Under the pieces are notes generated by a model. That model was not told the origin of the DNA. It did not search any database and was given only the letters and a program-made list of their open reading frames with translations. A DNA stretch of 64,000 bases from CAKZNE01 sp963976435 (lineage in GTDB: Bacteria; Bacteroidota; Bacteroidia; Flavobacteriales; Schleiferiaceae), in the NCBI GenBank assembly GCA_963976435.1, contig CAXBKQ010000001.1:186001-250000 (forward strand), written 5' to 3'. How positions within the stretch are numbered: position 1 is the first letter of the stretch; each line of letters opens with the position of its first letter. The position numbers were made by a program, and so were the translations under genes. Positions 50,745-59,393 of the stretch are shown here, in pieces.

Positions 50745-51872
50745 TTATTCCATCCCTCCAGTTTTAGCATTCCTCCATCCAAATGGGTTGAATTTATCCA
50801 AACATAGACTTACACCAAACTGGGCTACAAATACAATATCATCATAACGGATATTTAAATAGTCTCTTCCAGCAAAAAGATGAAGCATATATCCTACAGA
50901 TCTATGATTTAAAGGTCTTATTTCAAAGAAACCATGACCGGATAATCTATATGCAGAATTTGAACCTACTAGGTTGGGCCTAAATAAGGACAGATCGTCA
51001 CTTATATATTCCAATGTAGCTCGGTAGCGATATTGTAAAAGAGTTTGGGTTTTCCAAAAGAAGAGTCTCTCCCTCGGTTCTGTAAAATAATCAAAACCTG
51101 CTTCCAATCTTGTTTGACCATAGCTTTGGATTTGCTCATCAGAATACTTCAAAGCCCCACCAAAACCTCCATCGAAACGTGCGCCTAGGGAAACATTCAT
51201 CAAGGAATGTTTGGAATTATCTGCTAGGGTCCAAATTAGCTTTAAGCGGATAAAATTGGTTGAAAAATCACCATTCTGGTAATTATTTCTTTGATCACTA
51301 CTATCCGCATTTACCAAATAAAAACCAAGGGGTTGACCATTGCTATAATGATGAGCCTGAACACTTAAAGTGTAAAATTGGTATTTACTATTTTTTTCAA
51401 GTGGGCTAAGGTTTCCAACGGAATCATCTTCGAACCACCATTTGAATTTACTATCGTGGAAAATGAAATCATAGCCTAATCCTACATCATTACTATATGG
51501 AACAATGGGCTTGGAGTCGTCTAGTGTCATTCTAAAGTTTACTCGATAGTCAAAAGTTAAACGACTTCTTCTATAAAAGGAATTGGAACTTGGTCGGCCC
51601 ATGGCTATAGGATATCGAAGGTCCAAATTGGCCGCCAACAAATTTCCTTGTTTACCTTCACCCTCATTGAGTTCAATACGCCTTTCACCAAGGGAGCTCA
51701 CCAGATTAAAAGGGCTGCCATAGCTAATACCTTCATGACTCAAGAAAATTCTTTGCATCTCCCCATAATAGCTAGTATCGTGAATAACATAGCGTAGGTA
51801 TTGATTTTTTTGAGCTTTAAGCCCAATAAAAGAAAAGGATAATAGAATGAGAATTAAACTTTTAGACTTCAT
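50745..51872 (-). CDS. Outer-membrane barrel with an OMPLA-like active-site motif
   Basis: A 375-residue protein with signal peptide ending GLKAQ and barrel-type alternating strands. The segment AHHYSNG (His175, Ser177) matches the HxSNG motif of outer-membrane phospholipase A (E. coli His142/Ser144). Asn206 in STNFIRLKL could be the third catalytic residue, although the spacing from Ser (29 residues) is longer than in E. coli (12). The protein is also longer than PldA (~270 mature). If correct, it would hydrolyse phospholipids in the outer membrane. The match is to a short motif in a barrel, so the family call is tentative. Confidence 0.5.
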   Translation of the reverse strand: MKSKSLILILLSFSFIGLKAQKNQYLRYVIHDTSYYGEMQRIFLSHEGISYGSPFNLVSSLGERRIELNEGEGKQGNLLAANLDLRYPIAMGRPSSNSFYRRSRLTFDYRVNFRMTLDDSKPIVPYSNDVGLGYDFIFHDSKFKWWFEDDSVGNLSPLEKNSKYQFYTLSVQAHHYSNGQPLGFYLVNADSSDQRNNYQNGDFSTNFIRLKLIWTLADNSKHSLMNVSLGARFDGGFGGALKYSDEQIQSYGQTRLEAGFDYFTEPRERLFFWKTQTLLQYRYRATLEYISDDLSLFRPNLVGSNSAYRLSGHGFFEIRPLNHRSVGYMLHLFAGRDYLNIRYDDIVFVAQFGVSLCLDKFNPFGWRNAKTGGME

Positions 51873-51945
51873 GATTTGGTTGATTTGAATGAAGGCAAAA
51901 AGGTAGAAAATCCAAATTATTTAAGCATAATAATTGTACTTGAAT

Positions 51946-53442
51946 TTAGTTTTTAATCATCCTTTGTTTAGCCATCTGTATTAGTGAACTTTTCAGCAGA
52001 CGAACAGCCCTTATTATTTCCTCACTATTTAAAGATGCAAAGCCAATTCTTATCCCTTTTGGGTTTAATCCCGAAAAATGATACTTTTCAGGTTCTGGTA
52101 GAAACAATCCATTTTTTTTGGCCATAGTTGCCACATCTTCCCAGCTAAAGGAAGGTTTTAATCTAAGCCAGATAGCCATTCCTCCATGGGGAATTTCAAA
52201 TTCTACATATTCCCCACATTCTTTCTTCAATAAATCACATATTAAATCTCTCCTTTCCCTATAAATTTTCAATACCTTTTTGATATGCCTATCTAAATCA
52301 CCGTTTTTAATCAATCGAGCAAAAGTTAATTCCAGCAAGGAATCTCCCTGTCTATCTATATAGCGTCTCATTTTGGCGGCTTCATCAACAAAACTCGAGG
52401 GTGCAATTAAATAGCCTATTCTAAATACAGGAGCAATAATCTTACATAGTGATCCAATATAAATCACCTTTCCAGATCGGTCATGGCTCGCCAATGGCAG
52501 TATTGGCGAATTGGAATAATGGAAGTCGTAATCATAGTCATCTTCAATGATGGCAAAGCCATAAGTTTCAGCTAAATTCAATAGTCGAATTCTTCTTTCA
52601 GCACTTAAGGTAACAGTTGTAGGATGATGATGATGAGAAGTAATATAAATGGCTTTTACACGGTTCTTTTCGCAGAGCTCCGCAATATTAGAGGTAAGGA
52701 TTCCTTCATTATCCACTTCTACTCTTAGCAATTTAGCTCCCGTGGCCTTGAAGGTGATGTTTGCCGATTGATAATTTGTTTCACCGACAATAATACTGTC
52801 TCCACTTCTAAGACAGAGGTTTGCACTAAGGTAAATCCCCATTTGACTTCCCCTTGTAATCAGAACATTTTCCACATCTATCTTTAATCCTCGGGTTTTG
52901 TTTAAATAATCGCAAAGAACTTTTCTCAAAATAGGATTGCCATGAGCAGAATCATAGGAAAGGAAATTAAGGTTTGATTTTTTGGCTATAATATTTCGGT
53001 AAATTCTGGCTATATCTTCTTTTGGAGTAAGTCTATAGTCACAAATTCCATCGTCTATATAAATTCCATCCCTATCCTCTTTGGGTTTTACTGCTAAAAA
53101 TTCCTTCTGTTTGTAGAATTGAAAAGCGGTTTTTTCCTTTTCAGTCTGGTCTTCCAATCCTTCTATTCTTCTATAGTTTAAAAGGGGGATTTTAGAGTTT
53201 ATAAAACTACCTTTTTGGGGTATCATCTCTATCCAGCCTTGCATTTGCAATTCATCATAAGCTGCTATGATAGTTTTTCGATGTACTTCCAGCAGCTCAG
53301 AAAGACTTCTTGTTCCGGGAAGTTTGCTGCCTGGCCTAAGTGTTTCATCCTTTATCAACTCAATAATTTGATTGGAAATTTGTAAAAACAGCGGGCTATT
53401 ATGCTTGCGCTTAAGTTGGATTATGGATTTAAAAGGAATCAT
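51946..53442 (-). CDS. MocR-type regulator (GntR HTH + aminotransferase fold)
   Basis: The N-terminal GntR winged helix (~10-80) has PLFLQISNQIIELIKDETLRPGSKLPGTRSLSELL and VHRKTIIAAYDELQMQGWIEM. The C-terminal type-I aminotransferase-like domain has AIIEDDYDYDFHY and the PLP-lysine region YIGSLCKIIAPVFRIGYLI. MocR proteins sense PLP or a PLP adduct and often regulate vitamin B6 genes or a divergent target. The divergent neighbour is a pyridoxamine-phosphate-oxidase-family gene, so control of that gene and of itself is likely. At 498 residues it is normal for the family. Confidence 0.9.
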   Translation of the reverse strand: MIPFKSIIQLKRKHNSPLFLQISNQIIELIKDETLRPGSKLPGTRSLSELLEVHRKTIIAAYDELQMQGWIEMIPQKGSFINSKIPLLNYRRIEGLEDQTEKEKTAFQFYKQKEFLAVKPKEDRDGIYIDDGICDYRLTPKEDIARIYRNIIAKKSNLNFLSYDSAHGNPILRKVLCDYLNKTRGLKIDVENVLITRGSQMGIYLSANLCLRSGDSIIVGETNYQSANITFKATGAKLLRVEVDNEGILTSNIAELCEKNRVKAIYITSHHHHPTTVTLSAERRIRLLNLAETYGFAIIEDDYDYDFHYSNSPILPLASHDRSGKVIYIGSLCKIIAPVFRIGYLIAPSSFVDEAAKMRRYIDRQGDSLLELTFARLIKNGDLDRHIKKVLKIYRERRDLICDLLKKECGEYVEFEIPHGGMAIWLRLKPSFSWEDVATMAKKNGLFLPEPEKYHFSGLNPKGIRIGFASLNSEEIIRAVRLLKSSLIQMAKQRMIKN

Positions 53443-53474
53443 ACTGGACTATTTGAAATTTTACTTCTGGCGTA

Positions 53475-53504
53475 TTTCAACAGACCAGTAATATAATAGA
53501 TTTG
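53475..53504 (+). promoter_or_regulatory. Candidate promoter for the PNPOx-family gene
   Basis: TTTC (53475-53478) and, 18 bp on, TAGATTTG (53497-53504), which fits TAnnTTTG exactly. ACTGG (53443-53447), CTGG (53467-53470) and CCAGT (53485-53489) around it may be MocR half-sites in the divergent region. Confidence 0.5.
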
Positions 53505-53534
53505 TGTTTTCAAAATTAAAATCCGCAAAAAATA

Positions 53535-54209
53535 ATGGCAGAATTTTCTAAAACAGAATTAAACAAAATCAAGAGGGGGCCTAAAAGGGCGAGCTATGAT
53601 GAAGATGAAATTTGGGAGATAATTAAGGATAATTTCATTGCTCATTTGAGTTTTATATATGATGGAATGGCCATTAACCTGGCAATGGCTTATGGGATAA
53701 TGGATGATAAACTAATTTTTCATGGTTCGCGAAAAAACAGGATGCTACTTTCCATGGTGGAATCTGGCGATGCAAGCTTAAGCATTATGAATTTGGATGG
53801 TTTGGTATTGGCTAGATCGGCATTCCATCATTCTGTAAATTATAGGTCTGTAATTTTGTTTGGAAAATTGAAGGTGATTGAGGAGAAAGGTGCGAAAATG
53901 AAAGCCCTTCAGTCGGTAATAGATCAAATGATTGAAGGGCGGTGGAATGATCTTAGACCTATGAATGACAAGGAGTTTAACTCAACATTGGTGGTGGAAT
54001 TTGATATTAAATCTGCCTCAGCAAAAATAAGAGCGGAAGGGGTAAATGATGAAAAGGAAGATTTAAATTTTCCGGTTTGGACAGGGATTATCCCCATAGA
54101 ACAAATAGCCCGAAACCCACAACCAGACCCTGATATTCGAAAATCGGTATTGGAATCCAAGCATATCAAAAATTATTATGAAGAACATCGCTATAAGAAA
54201 CAGCAATAG
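53535..54209 (+). CDS. Pyridoxamine 5'-phosphate oxidase-family flavoprotein
   Basis: A 224-residue protein with the split-barrel FMN-binding pattern: IIKDNFIAHLSFIYDGMAINLAMAYG, KLIFHGSRKNRMLLSMVESGDASLSI and FHHSVNYRSVILFGKLKVIEEKGAKMKALQ. The family includes PNPOx, heme-degrading and F420/FMN-dependent enzymes. Its position divergent from a MocR gene suggests a B6-related or detoxifying role, but the reaction is unassigned. It is not the canonical PdxH, which has its own motifs. Confidence 0.85.
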   Translation: MAEFSKTELNKIKRGPKRASYDEDEIWEIIKDNFIAHLSFIYDGMAINLAMAYGIMDDKLIFHGSRKNRMLLSMVESGDASLSIMNLDGLVLARSAFHHSVNYRSVILFGKLKVIEEKGAKMKALQSVIDQMIEGRWNDLRPMNDKEFNSTLVVEFDIKSASAKIRAEGVNDEKEDLNFPVWTGIIPIEQIARNPQPDPDIRKSVLESKHIKNYYEEHRYKKQQ

Positions 54210-54245
54210 CTTAGAGGCGCTTAAAAAGGCTGGAGAAAATTCCAT

Positions 54246-54279
54246 AAAAAAAGGGCTGAACTTAACAGAACAGCCCTTT
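54246..54279 (-). terminator. Terminator of the cold-shock protein gene
   Basis: AAAGGGCTG (54250-54258) and CAGCCCTTT (54271-54279) form a 9-bp stem with a 12-base loop. On the minus strand it runs into a T-run (plus A-run 54246-54252). It also lies downstream of the plus-strand PNPOx-family gene and may stop both. Confidence 0.85.
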
Positions 54280-54298
54280 AAAATTCTAAATGTCTTTC

Positions 54299-54748
54299 TT
54301 ACCGAATTACACTAACATTTACGGCTATTGGGCCTTTTGGGCCTTTCTCCACTTCAAATGAAACCATGTTTTGCTCTACAATTGGTTCTTTAGTGTTATT
54401 GATATGTACAAAAATACTTTGCTGGCTAGATTTATCTTTTATAAAACCATAACCTTTGGATTGATTAAATGAAATAACCACACCTTTACGAATGGATTCC
54501 AATTTATCCTCCTCAACTCTATCTTCTTTTTTGGGAACACCTAGTACAATTTCGGAAGCATCTACTTTTTCTGAAATTGGTGGTGGTGTGCTAGAAAAAT
54601 TACCCATTTTATCAACATAGGTAATATTATCACCTTTATCCTCGGCATTTGCTTTTCGCTCCAACTTACGTTTGGCTTTTTCTTCTTTCTTTTTTAATCG
54701 TTTTTTTTCTCTTTCTTTTTTACCAAAGGTTTCTTGGGCTCTAGCCAT
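54299..54748 (-). CDS. Cold-shock domain protein with basic N-terminal extension
   Basis: The C-terminal ~65 residues are a cold-shock domain with RNP1-like KGYGFI and RNP2-like IFVHI (GVVISFNQSKGYGFIKDKSSQQSIFVHINN). The first ~80 residues are a highly charged extension, starting with Lys/Glu helices (KKEREKKRLKKKEEKAKRKLERK), then a low-complexity spacer. The protein should bind single-stranded RNA/DNA and act as an RNA chaperone. It is divergent from a DEAD-box helicase gene with a 322-bp gap, a suggestive cold-response pair. TACCTTTG on the minus strand (54780-54787) is a -7-like box 32 bp before the start. Confidence 0.92.
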   Translation of the reverse strand: MARAQETFGKKEREKKRLKKKEEKAKRKLERKANAEDKGDNITYVDKMGNFSSTPPPISEKVDASEIVLGVPKKEDRVEEDKLESIRKGVVISFNQSKGYGFIKDKSSQQSIFVHINNTKEPIVEQNMVSFEVEKGPKGPIAVNVSVIR

Positions 54749-55070
54749 GTATAAATGTGAATTATGTGTTAATATTCCGCAAAGGTAAGTTCTTTTAATT
54801 GCATTTACATCAGCATTGCAAGGTATATTGATAAATTTCTTAATTTCAAGGGCTTATACATTTCAGAAAAGCTCGATCAAGTGGAATTCCCAAATATTTA
54901 AAGCCTATATTCGCGCCCTGTTTGATTCTTGATGTATTAGTAGATTAAATCAAACATTCTCGGAATTTTAAATTCCTTTCTTTCCCCAGCGCAGGCAAAG
55001 ATATTTCTCAAAAAACACAAATATTACTGAAATCAGCGCAGATTTTAGTTTAATAAATAGCCTTTGCTAT
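54749..55070. other. Divergent intergenic region, probable long 5' UTR of the helicase
   Basis: 322 bp between the cold-shock and DEAD-box start codons. The minus-strand -7-like box at 54780-54787 serves the cold-shock gene closely, which leaves over 280 bp for the helicase leader. TATATTCG (54907-54914) is a near match to TAnnTTTG on the plus strand. Cold-inducible RNA-helicase genes often have long structured leaders, but I could not fold this one reliably by eye. Confidence 0.4.
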
Positions 55071-56291
55071 ATGAATAGATCTAGACCTTTTTCTAAAAAA
55101 AGGAACAATAACAGCAATTCCACCAGTTCAAAACCAAAACATAGAGGCCCTCAAAAGGATAGAAGAAAATCCGGACGTAAAAAATCTGATTTGGATCCAC
55201 AGCTTTTGGTCAACAAAGCAAATTTCACTGAAATTCAAGAATATGTATCCACTCGAACTTTTGAAGACCTTCCCATTCATAAATCCCTAAAAGCTGCCTT
55301 AAGTCAAAAAGGCTTTGAAAGACCTACCGAAATACAGGACAAATCTCTGGAAAGTCTTTTAGATGGAAGAGATATTTTAGGTATCGCACAAACCGGTACC
55401 GGAAAAACTGGTGCTTTTTTAATTCCCATTATTCAAAAATTAATTCACCATCCCCAAAGATCCTATGCACTAGTTCTTGTTCCTACAAGGGAGTTAGCCA
55501 CTCAGGTGGAAGACGAATTTAAAAGTATGTCTAAAGGACTAGGTTTAAATAGCTCCTGCTTTATTGGTGGAACAAATATTAATACAGACCTAAGGGTAGC
55601 GAAACAACAAACGAATATCCTAATTGCTACTCCTGGAAGGTTGTTAGACCTCGTAAACCGAAAGGCTGTAGACCTAAGATTTTTCCACACCTTGGTACTT
55701 GATGAATTTGATAGAATGCTGGATATGGGTTTTGTACATGATGTTCGAAAAATTGTGCATTCTATGAGTAAAAGAAAACACAATATGCTTTTTTCGGCAA
55801 CCCTAGATAATAAGCAGAAAAAGATAATCGAAGAAATACTAGAGAATCCTGTAACTGTAAAAGTTAGTACCGGACAATCTACCAATGATAATATTGATCA
55901 GGATATCATACGATTAAAACCCGGTGAGGATAAATTTGCCATCCTATTAAATATGCTGGAAAATCCTGACCTGGAAAAGGTTTTAATCTTTGAAGAAACC
56001 AAGCATAGAGCAAGTCGTTTATGTGAAAAACTGATTAAAAAGGGAATTCCTTCGGATCAAATCCATGGCAATAAATCTCAAAATGCCAGGCAAAGAGCTT
56101 TAGATGCTTTTAAACAAGGTAAAATTCGCTGCCTCGTTGCCACCGATGTAGCCGCAAGAGGAATAGATGTCTCGGATATTAGCCACGTCATAAACTTTGA
56201 AGTACCCCAAACTTTTGATAGCTATATCCACAGAATCGGACGAACAGGACGCGCTGGAAAAGTTGGAAAGGCTTTTACATTTGTGGACTAG
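55071..56291 (+). CDS. DEAD-box RNA helicase (RhlE-like)
   Basis: All helicase motifs are visible: Q-motif FERPTEIQ, motif I AQTGTGKT, Ia VPTRELA, motif II DEFD (in LVLDEFDRMLDMGF), SAT in MLFSATLD, VATDVAARGIDV and HRIGRTGRAG. The DEAD box reads DEFD, a variant I have seen in Bacteroidota RhlE-type proteins. A basic ~50-residue N-terminal tail (KKRNNNSNSTSSKPKHRGPQ) may bind RNA. The protein unwinds RNA duplexes, for example in ribosome assembly or at low temperature. The core ends soon after motif VI with no long C-terminal tail. It is divergent from the cold-shock protein gene. Confidence 0.93.
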   Translation: MNRSRPFSKKRNNNSNSTSSKPKHRGPQKDRRKSGRKKSDLDPQLLVNKANFTEIQEYVSTRTFEDLPIHKSLKAALSQKGFERPTEIQDKSLESLLDGRDILGIAQTGTGKTGAFLIPIIQKLIHHPQRSYALVLVPTRELATQVEDEFKSMSKGLGLNSSCFIGGTNINTDLRVAKQQTNILIATPGRLLDLVNRKAVDLRFFHTLVLDEFDRMLDMGFVHDVRKIVHSMSKRKHNMLFSATLDNKQKKIIEEILENPVTVKVSTGQSTNDNIDQDIIRLKPGEDKFAILLNMLENPDLEKVLIFEETKHRASRLCEKLIKKGIPSDQIHGNKSQNARQRALDAFKQGKIRCLVATDVAARGIDVSDISHVINFEVPQTFDSYIHRIGRTGRAGKVGKAFTFVD

Positions 56292-56497
56292 TAAAATATT
56301 GTTTTACAATTATTTAACAATTTTCAGTTAAATGATTAAGTTAAATAAATTTTATGTTTCTGAATGCTAGGATTGAGTGCTATTCCCAAACCAAATTCTA
56401 AGTGGATCGACTAGAGATTTAAGGACCCGATATAGAAATAAAGGGAAGGATTTTATTTTGTATTTTTTCAGAACTAATTCTTCCCTTTTTCTTTTAA

Positions 56498-58408
56498 ATG
56501 AAACTTCATTTAATACTTTTTTCTTTTTTCCTGCTAATCAACGAATTATACGCGCAGGAGTCTGTATTTCGTCCAGACCAAGAATTTGTATGTAAGGATC
56601 ACCATCATTTTGCTTCCATATCTTTTGGAAAAAAAAGCAAGAGTAGTAGCTCAAATATGGATGTGGACTACCATAGGCTGGAATTAGAAATTGATCCCGA
56701 CACTTTATTCATTAAAGGATTGGTAGTCAGTTATTTTACTACTTTAAACAACAGCAGTAAGCTCTATTTTGATCTCTCTAGTGTATTAAAAGTGGATAGT
56801 ATTGTTTTCCAATCCAAGACACTTTCTTACAACAGAAGTCAAATTGATTTATTGGAAATTGATTTAGGTCAAAGTCTAAGTTTAAACCATAGGGATAGTA
56901 TTCATATTTACTACCATGGCGTTCCTATGGATTTGGAAAACCGATCCTTTGTAAAGGATTTTCACGATTCAGTGCCCATAATATGGACATTATCCCAACC
57001 CTATGGAGCCAAGGATTGGTGGCCATGTAAACAAGATTTAAATGATAAAATTGATTCTATAGACCTTATTGTCCTTACCGATTCTAATTATGTAGTTGCC
57101 AGCAATGGTCTTTTAATAAAAGAATATTACAATTCTAGAGGCCGGATATTTCATTGGAAACACCGCTACCCTATTCCTGCTTATTTGGTGGCAGTTGCCG
57201 TAACCAATTATAGTCGGTTTTCAGAATCTATAGAATTAAACTCCGGTGAAAGTGTTGACCTACAACATTTTGTTTATCCCGAAGATAGTCTGGAATGGCA
57301 ATCCTCCATTTGGGCGACTAAAGCTTATTTAAGGCTGTTTAGCGACTCTTTTGATATTTACCCCTTTCACGATGAAAAATATGGTCATGCCCAATTTTCG
57401 AGAGGTGGCGGTATGGAGCATCAAACCATGAGTTTTATGGCCAGCACTTATCCCCCATTAATTGGCCATGAGCTTGCACACCAATGGTTTGGAAATAAAA
57501 TCACCTGTGAAAGCTGGGGAGACATTTGGTTGAATGAAGGATTTGCTAGCTATTTCACTGGAATGGCCTATGAAGTAAGATGGCCTAATGACTGGATGCC
57601 CTGGAAAGAATATATGATTTCTGATATTACCAGTGAAAATGATGGCTCTGTATTCGTGGAAGATACTAGCTCCATCAGCCGAATTTTTAATGGTCGCTTG
57701 TCTTATAATAAAGGAGCCATGTTGCTTCATATGTTGAGATGGAAATTGGGCGATAAAATCTTTTTTCAAGGGATAAGGAATTATTTGAAAGATCCAAATC
57801 ACAGTTATTCTTACGCTGGAACTCATGATTTAAAAAATCACTTTGAAATTCTTTATGGTGAAAACCTTGATGAATTTTTCTCGGATTGGTTTTATGGTGA
57901 AGGATTTCCATCCTACCAAATAGATGCAAAAATTCGTGGGGGAATAGTTGATATCGAAATCCATCAAAACACTTCCCACCCTAGTGTTGAATTCTATGAA
58001 ATGCCTTTAGAATTAAGATTTTTAGCTGATAATTTGGATAGCAGCATACGAATTGATCATCACTATTCTGGTGAAAAATTCCAGTTTAAGTTTAATCAGC
58101 TTATAGAAACAATAGAGTTTGATCCTGAATTATGGATAGTATCGGCCAACAATGAAATAAATATCACGAAAACAAAGGCCAATTTTTCAGAACTCTATCC
58201 AAATCCTATGGAGGATGTTCTGAATTTAAATCATTCCGAAATTCCTAAATCTATAAGCCTATTTTCTCGTGAAGGCAAATTATTGCTGGAGATAGAGCCC
58301 AAATCTGTTCGTCAATCTATCGATCTTTCAAACTATAGTGCTGGATTGTATTTTATCAGTGTTGAATTAACTGATGGGGTAGAAAATTTGAAATTTATTA
58401 AGCTTTAA
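56498..58408 (+). CDS. M1-family aminopeptidase with T9SS sorting tail
   Basis: A 636-residue secreted metallopeptidase: signal peptide (LFSFFLLINELYAQ), an N-terminal beta domain, the M1 exopeptidase motif GGGMEHQTMSF, and the zinc site GHELAHQWFGNK...WLNEGFASYF with HELAH and downstream Glu. It then has an all-helical/beta end and a type A T9SS sorting domain (ELYPNPMEDVLNLN ... GLYFISVELTDGVENLKFIKL). It removes N-terminal residues from peptides outside the cell. It is shorter than E. coli PepN-type M1 enzymes because it lacks the large C-terminal helical domain. The stop shares TTAA with the convergent FMN reductase gene. Confidence 0.92.
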   Translation: MKLHLILFSFFLLINELYAQESVFRPDQEFVCKDHHHFASISFGKKSKSSSSNMDVDYHRLELEIDPDTLFIKGLVVSYFTTLNNSSKLYFDLSSVLKVDSIVFQSKTLSYNRSQIDLLEIDLGQSLSLNHRDSIHIYYHGVPMDLENRSFVKDFHDSVPIIWTLSQPYGAKDWWPCKQDLNDKIDSIDLIVLTDSNYVVASNGLLIKEYYNSRGRIFHWKHRYPIPAYLVAVAVTNYSRFSESIELNSGESVDLQHFVYPEDSLEWQSSIWATKAYLRLFSDSFDIYPFHDEKYGHAQFSRGGGMEHQTMSFMASTYPPLIGHELAHQWFGNKITCESWGDIWLNEGFASYFTGMAYEVRWPNDWMPWKEYMISDITSENDGSVFVEDTSSISRIFNGRLSYNKGAMLLHMLRWKLGDKIFFQGIRNYLKDPNHSYSYAGTHDLKNHFEILYGENLDEFFSDWFYGEGFPSYQIDAKIRGGIVDIEIHQNTSHPSVEFYEMPLELRFLADNLDSSIRIDHHYSGEKFQFKFNQLIETIEFDPELWIVSANNEINITKTKANFSELYPNPMEDVLNLNHSEIPKSISLFSREGKLLLEIEPKSVRQSIDLSNYSAGLYFISVELTDGVENLKFIKL

Positions 58409-58944
58409 TGGCTTAGAATTCTATCCTCCAAAGAGTGAATGAGGGCTTCTATAGTTTTTAAATCCTCTTGATCTTTAAATTCACCTTCAATAAGCTTATC
58501 CTTAAATTTAGCTATGCCATGAGAACCTATTATTTCTGCTCCTCTATGTGGCATTATTTGGTTTAAATGCTGTAAAACAGAGGCTCCTCCTCTACCACCA
58601 GGACTGGCGCTTAAAAAGACGGTGGGTTTTGAATTAAAAATTTTACCACCCATTCTAGAAATCCAATCCAGTGAATTTTTAAATACTGCTGGCATGGATC
58701 CATTGTGTTCGGGAACTGAAATTAAATAGCCATCTGCAGATCTCATTTTTTCGAAAAAATCCAGCATAGACTGTGGATAACCTTTACTGTTTTCTACATC
58801 TACACCAAAAACCTCTGCTGGATAATCTCTTAAATCTAGTATCTCTATTTCTACCCTTTTTACAATTGGTGCAATAGTATTTATTAATTGTTGATTTATC
58901 GATGTGGAGCTATTGCTACCAGAAAAGGCTAAGATCTTTTTCAT
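58405..58944 (-). CDS. NADPH-dependent FMN reductase
   Basis: From the ATG at 58944 the protein reads KKILAFSGSNSSTSIN (flavodoxin-like phosphate loop), then YLISVPEHNGSMPAVFKNSLDWISR and KPTVFLSASPGGRGGASVLQHL. These are the NAD(P)H:FMN/quinone reductase hallmarks; it reduces flavin or quinone with NAD(P)H in the cytosol. An upstream in-frame ATG at 58995 adds 17 residues without conservation. 180 residues fits the family. Confidence 0.9.
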   Translation of the reverse strand: MKKILAFSGSNSSTSINQQLINTIAPIVKRVEIEILDLRDYPAEVFGVDVENSKGYPQSMLDFFEKMRSADGYLISVPEHNGSMPAVFKNSLDWISRMGGKIFNSKPTVFLSASPGGRGGASVLQHLNQIMPHRGAEIIGSHGIAKFKDKLIEGEFKDQEDLKTIEALIHSLEDRILSH

Positions 58945-59393
58945 AGGCGAATTAAATTGACAATCCAAAGGTAGTTTAGGGATTTTAATACTCAATATGA
59001 ATCCTGAAATTTAATTTTCTAATCTTTTTTACATGAAATCACCCGACTTATCTATTTGTAAATCAAAGGTTAATGAAATTACTCACAAGGACTCCTTGTA
59101 AATTATCAGCATTGAGGATACAACCAATTAAAAAGCTTAAGGTCAAATAATCAGACGTCGCAATAATTATACTCTAACCAATAAAACCTGATGATCAATA
59201 ATGGAAGATCACAATTTGTCTAATTCTAATTTTTATCGCCACTGGTTCGAAACGGAGGCAAACTTTAGAATCATTTCTACAGAATACTAATAGCGAGTAT
59301 CTAGAATTTTAATATTGAATAAAACCATATAGACTATAGGGTCTACAGGGATTCTCATGTCAAAATTTTAGGACTTTATAATGAAAATGAAAA
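58945..59393. other. Intergenic region upstream of the TonB receptor, with a 15-bp palindrome
   Basis: About 450 bp with no convincing gene. ACAAGGA-C-TCCTTGT at 59085-59099 is a perfect inverted repeat with one central base, 295 bp before the receptor start. A shorter repeat TAGAC / GTCTA lies at 59330-59345. GCCACTGG near 59238 resembles part of a B12 box, but no further riboswitch elements accompany it. The region probably holds the receptor promoter and its control sites. Confidence 0.45.

Noticed and set aside
56377..56595. 72-codon frame upstream of the M1 peptidase
   Set aside because: It overlaps the peptidase signal peptide in another frame and has no protein-like composition; the peptidase start at 56498 is well supported.
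59236..59260. GCCACTGG resembling a cobalamin-riboswitch B12 box upstream of the TonB receptor
   Set aside because: None of the other conserved riboswitch segments could be found around it, and one short match is expected by chance.
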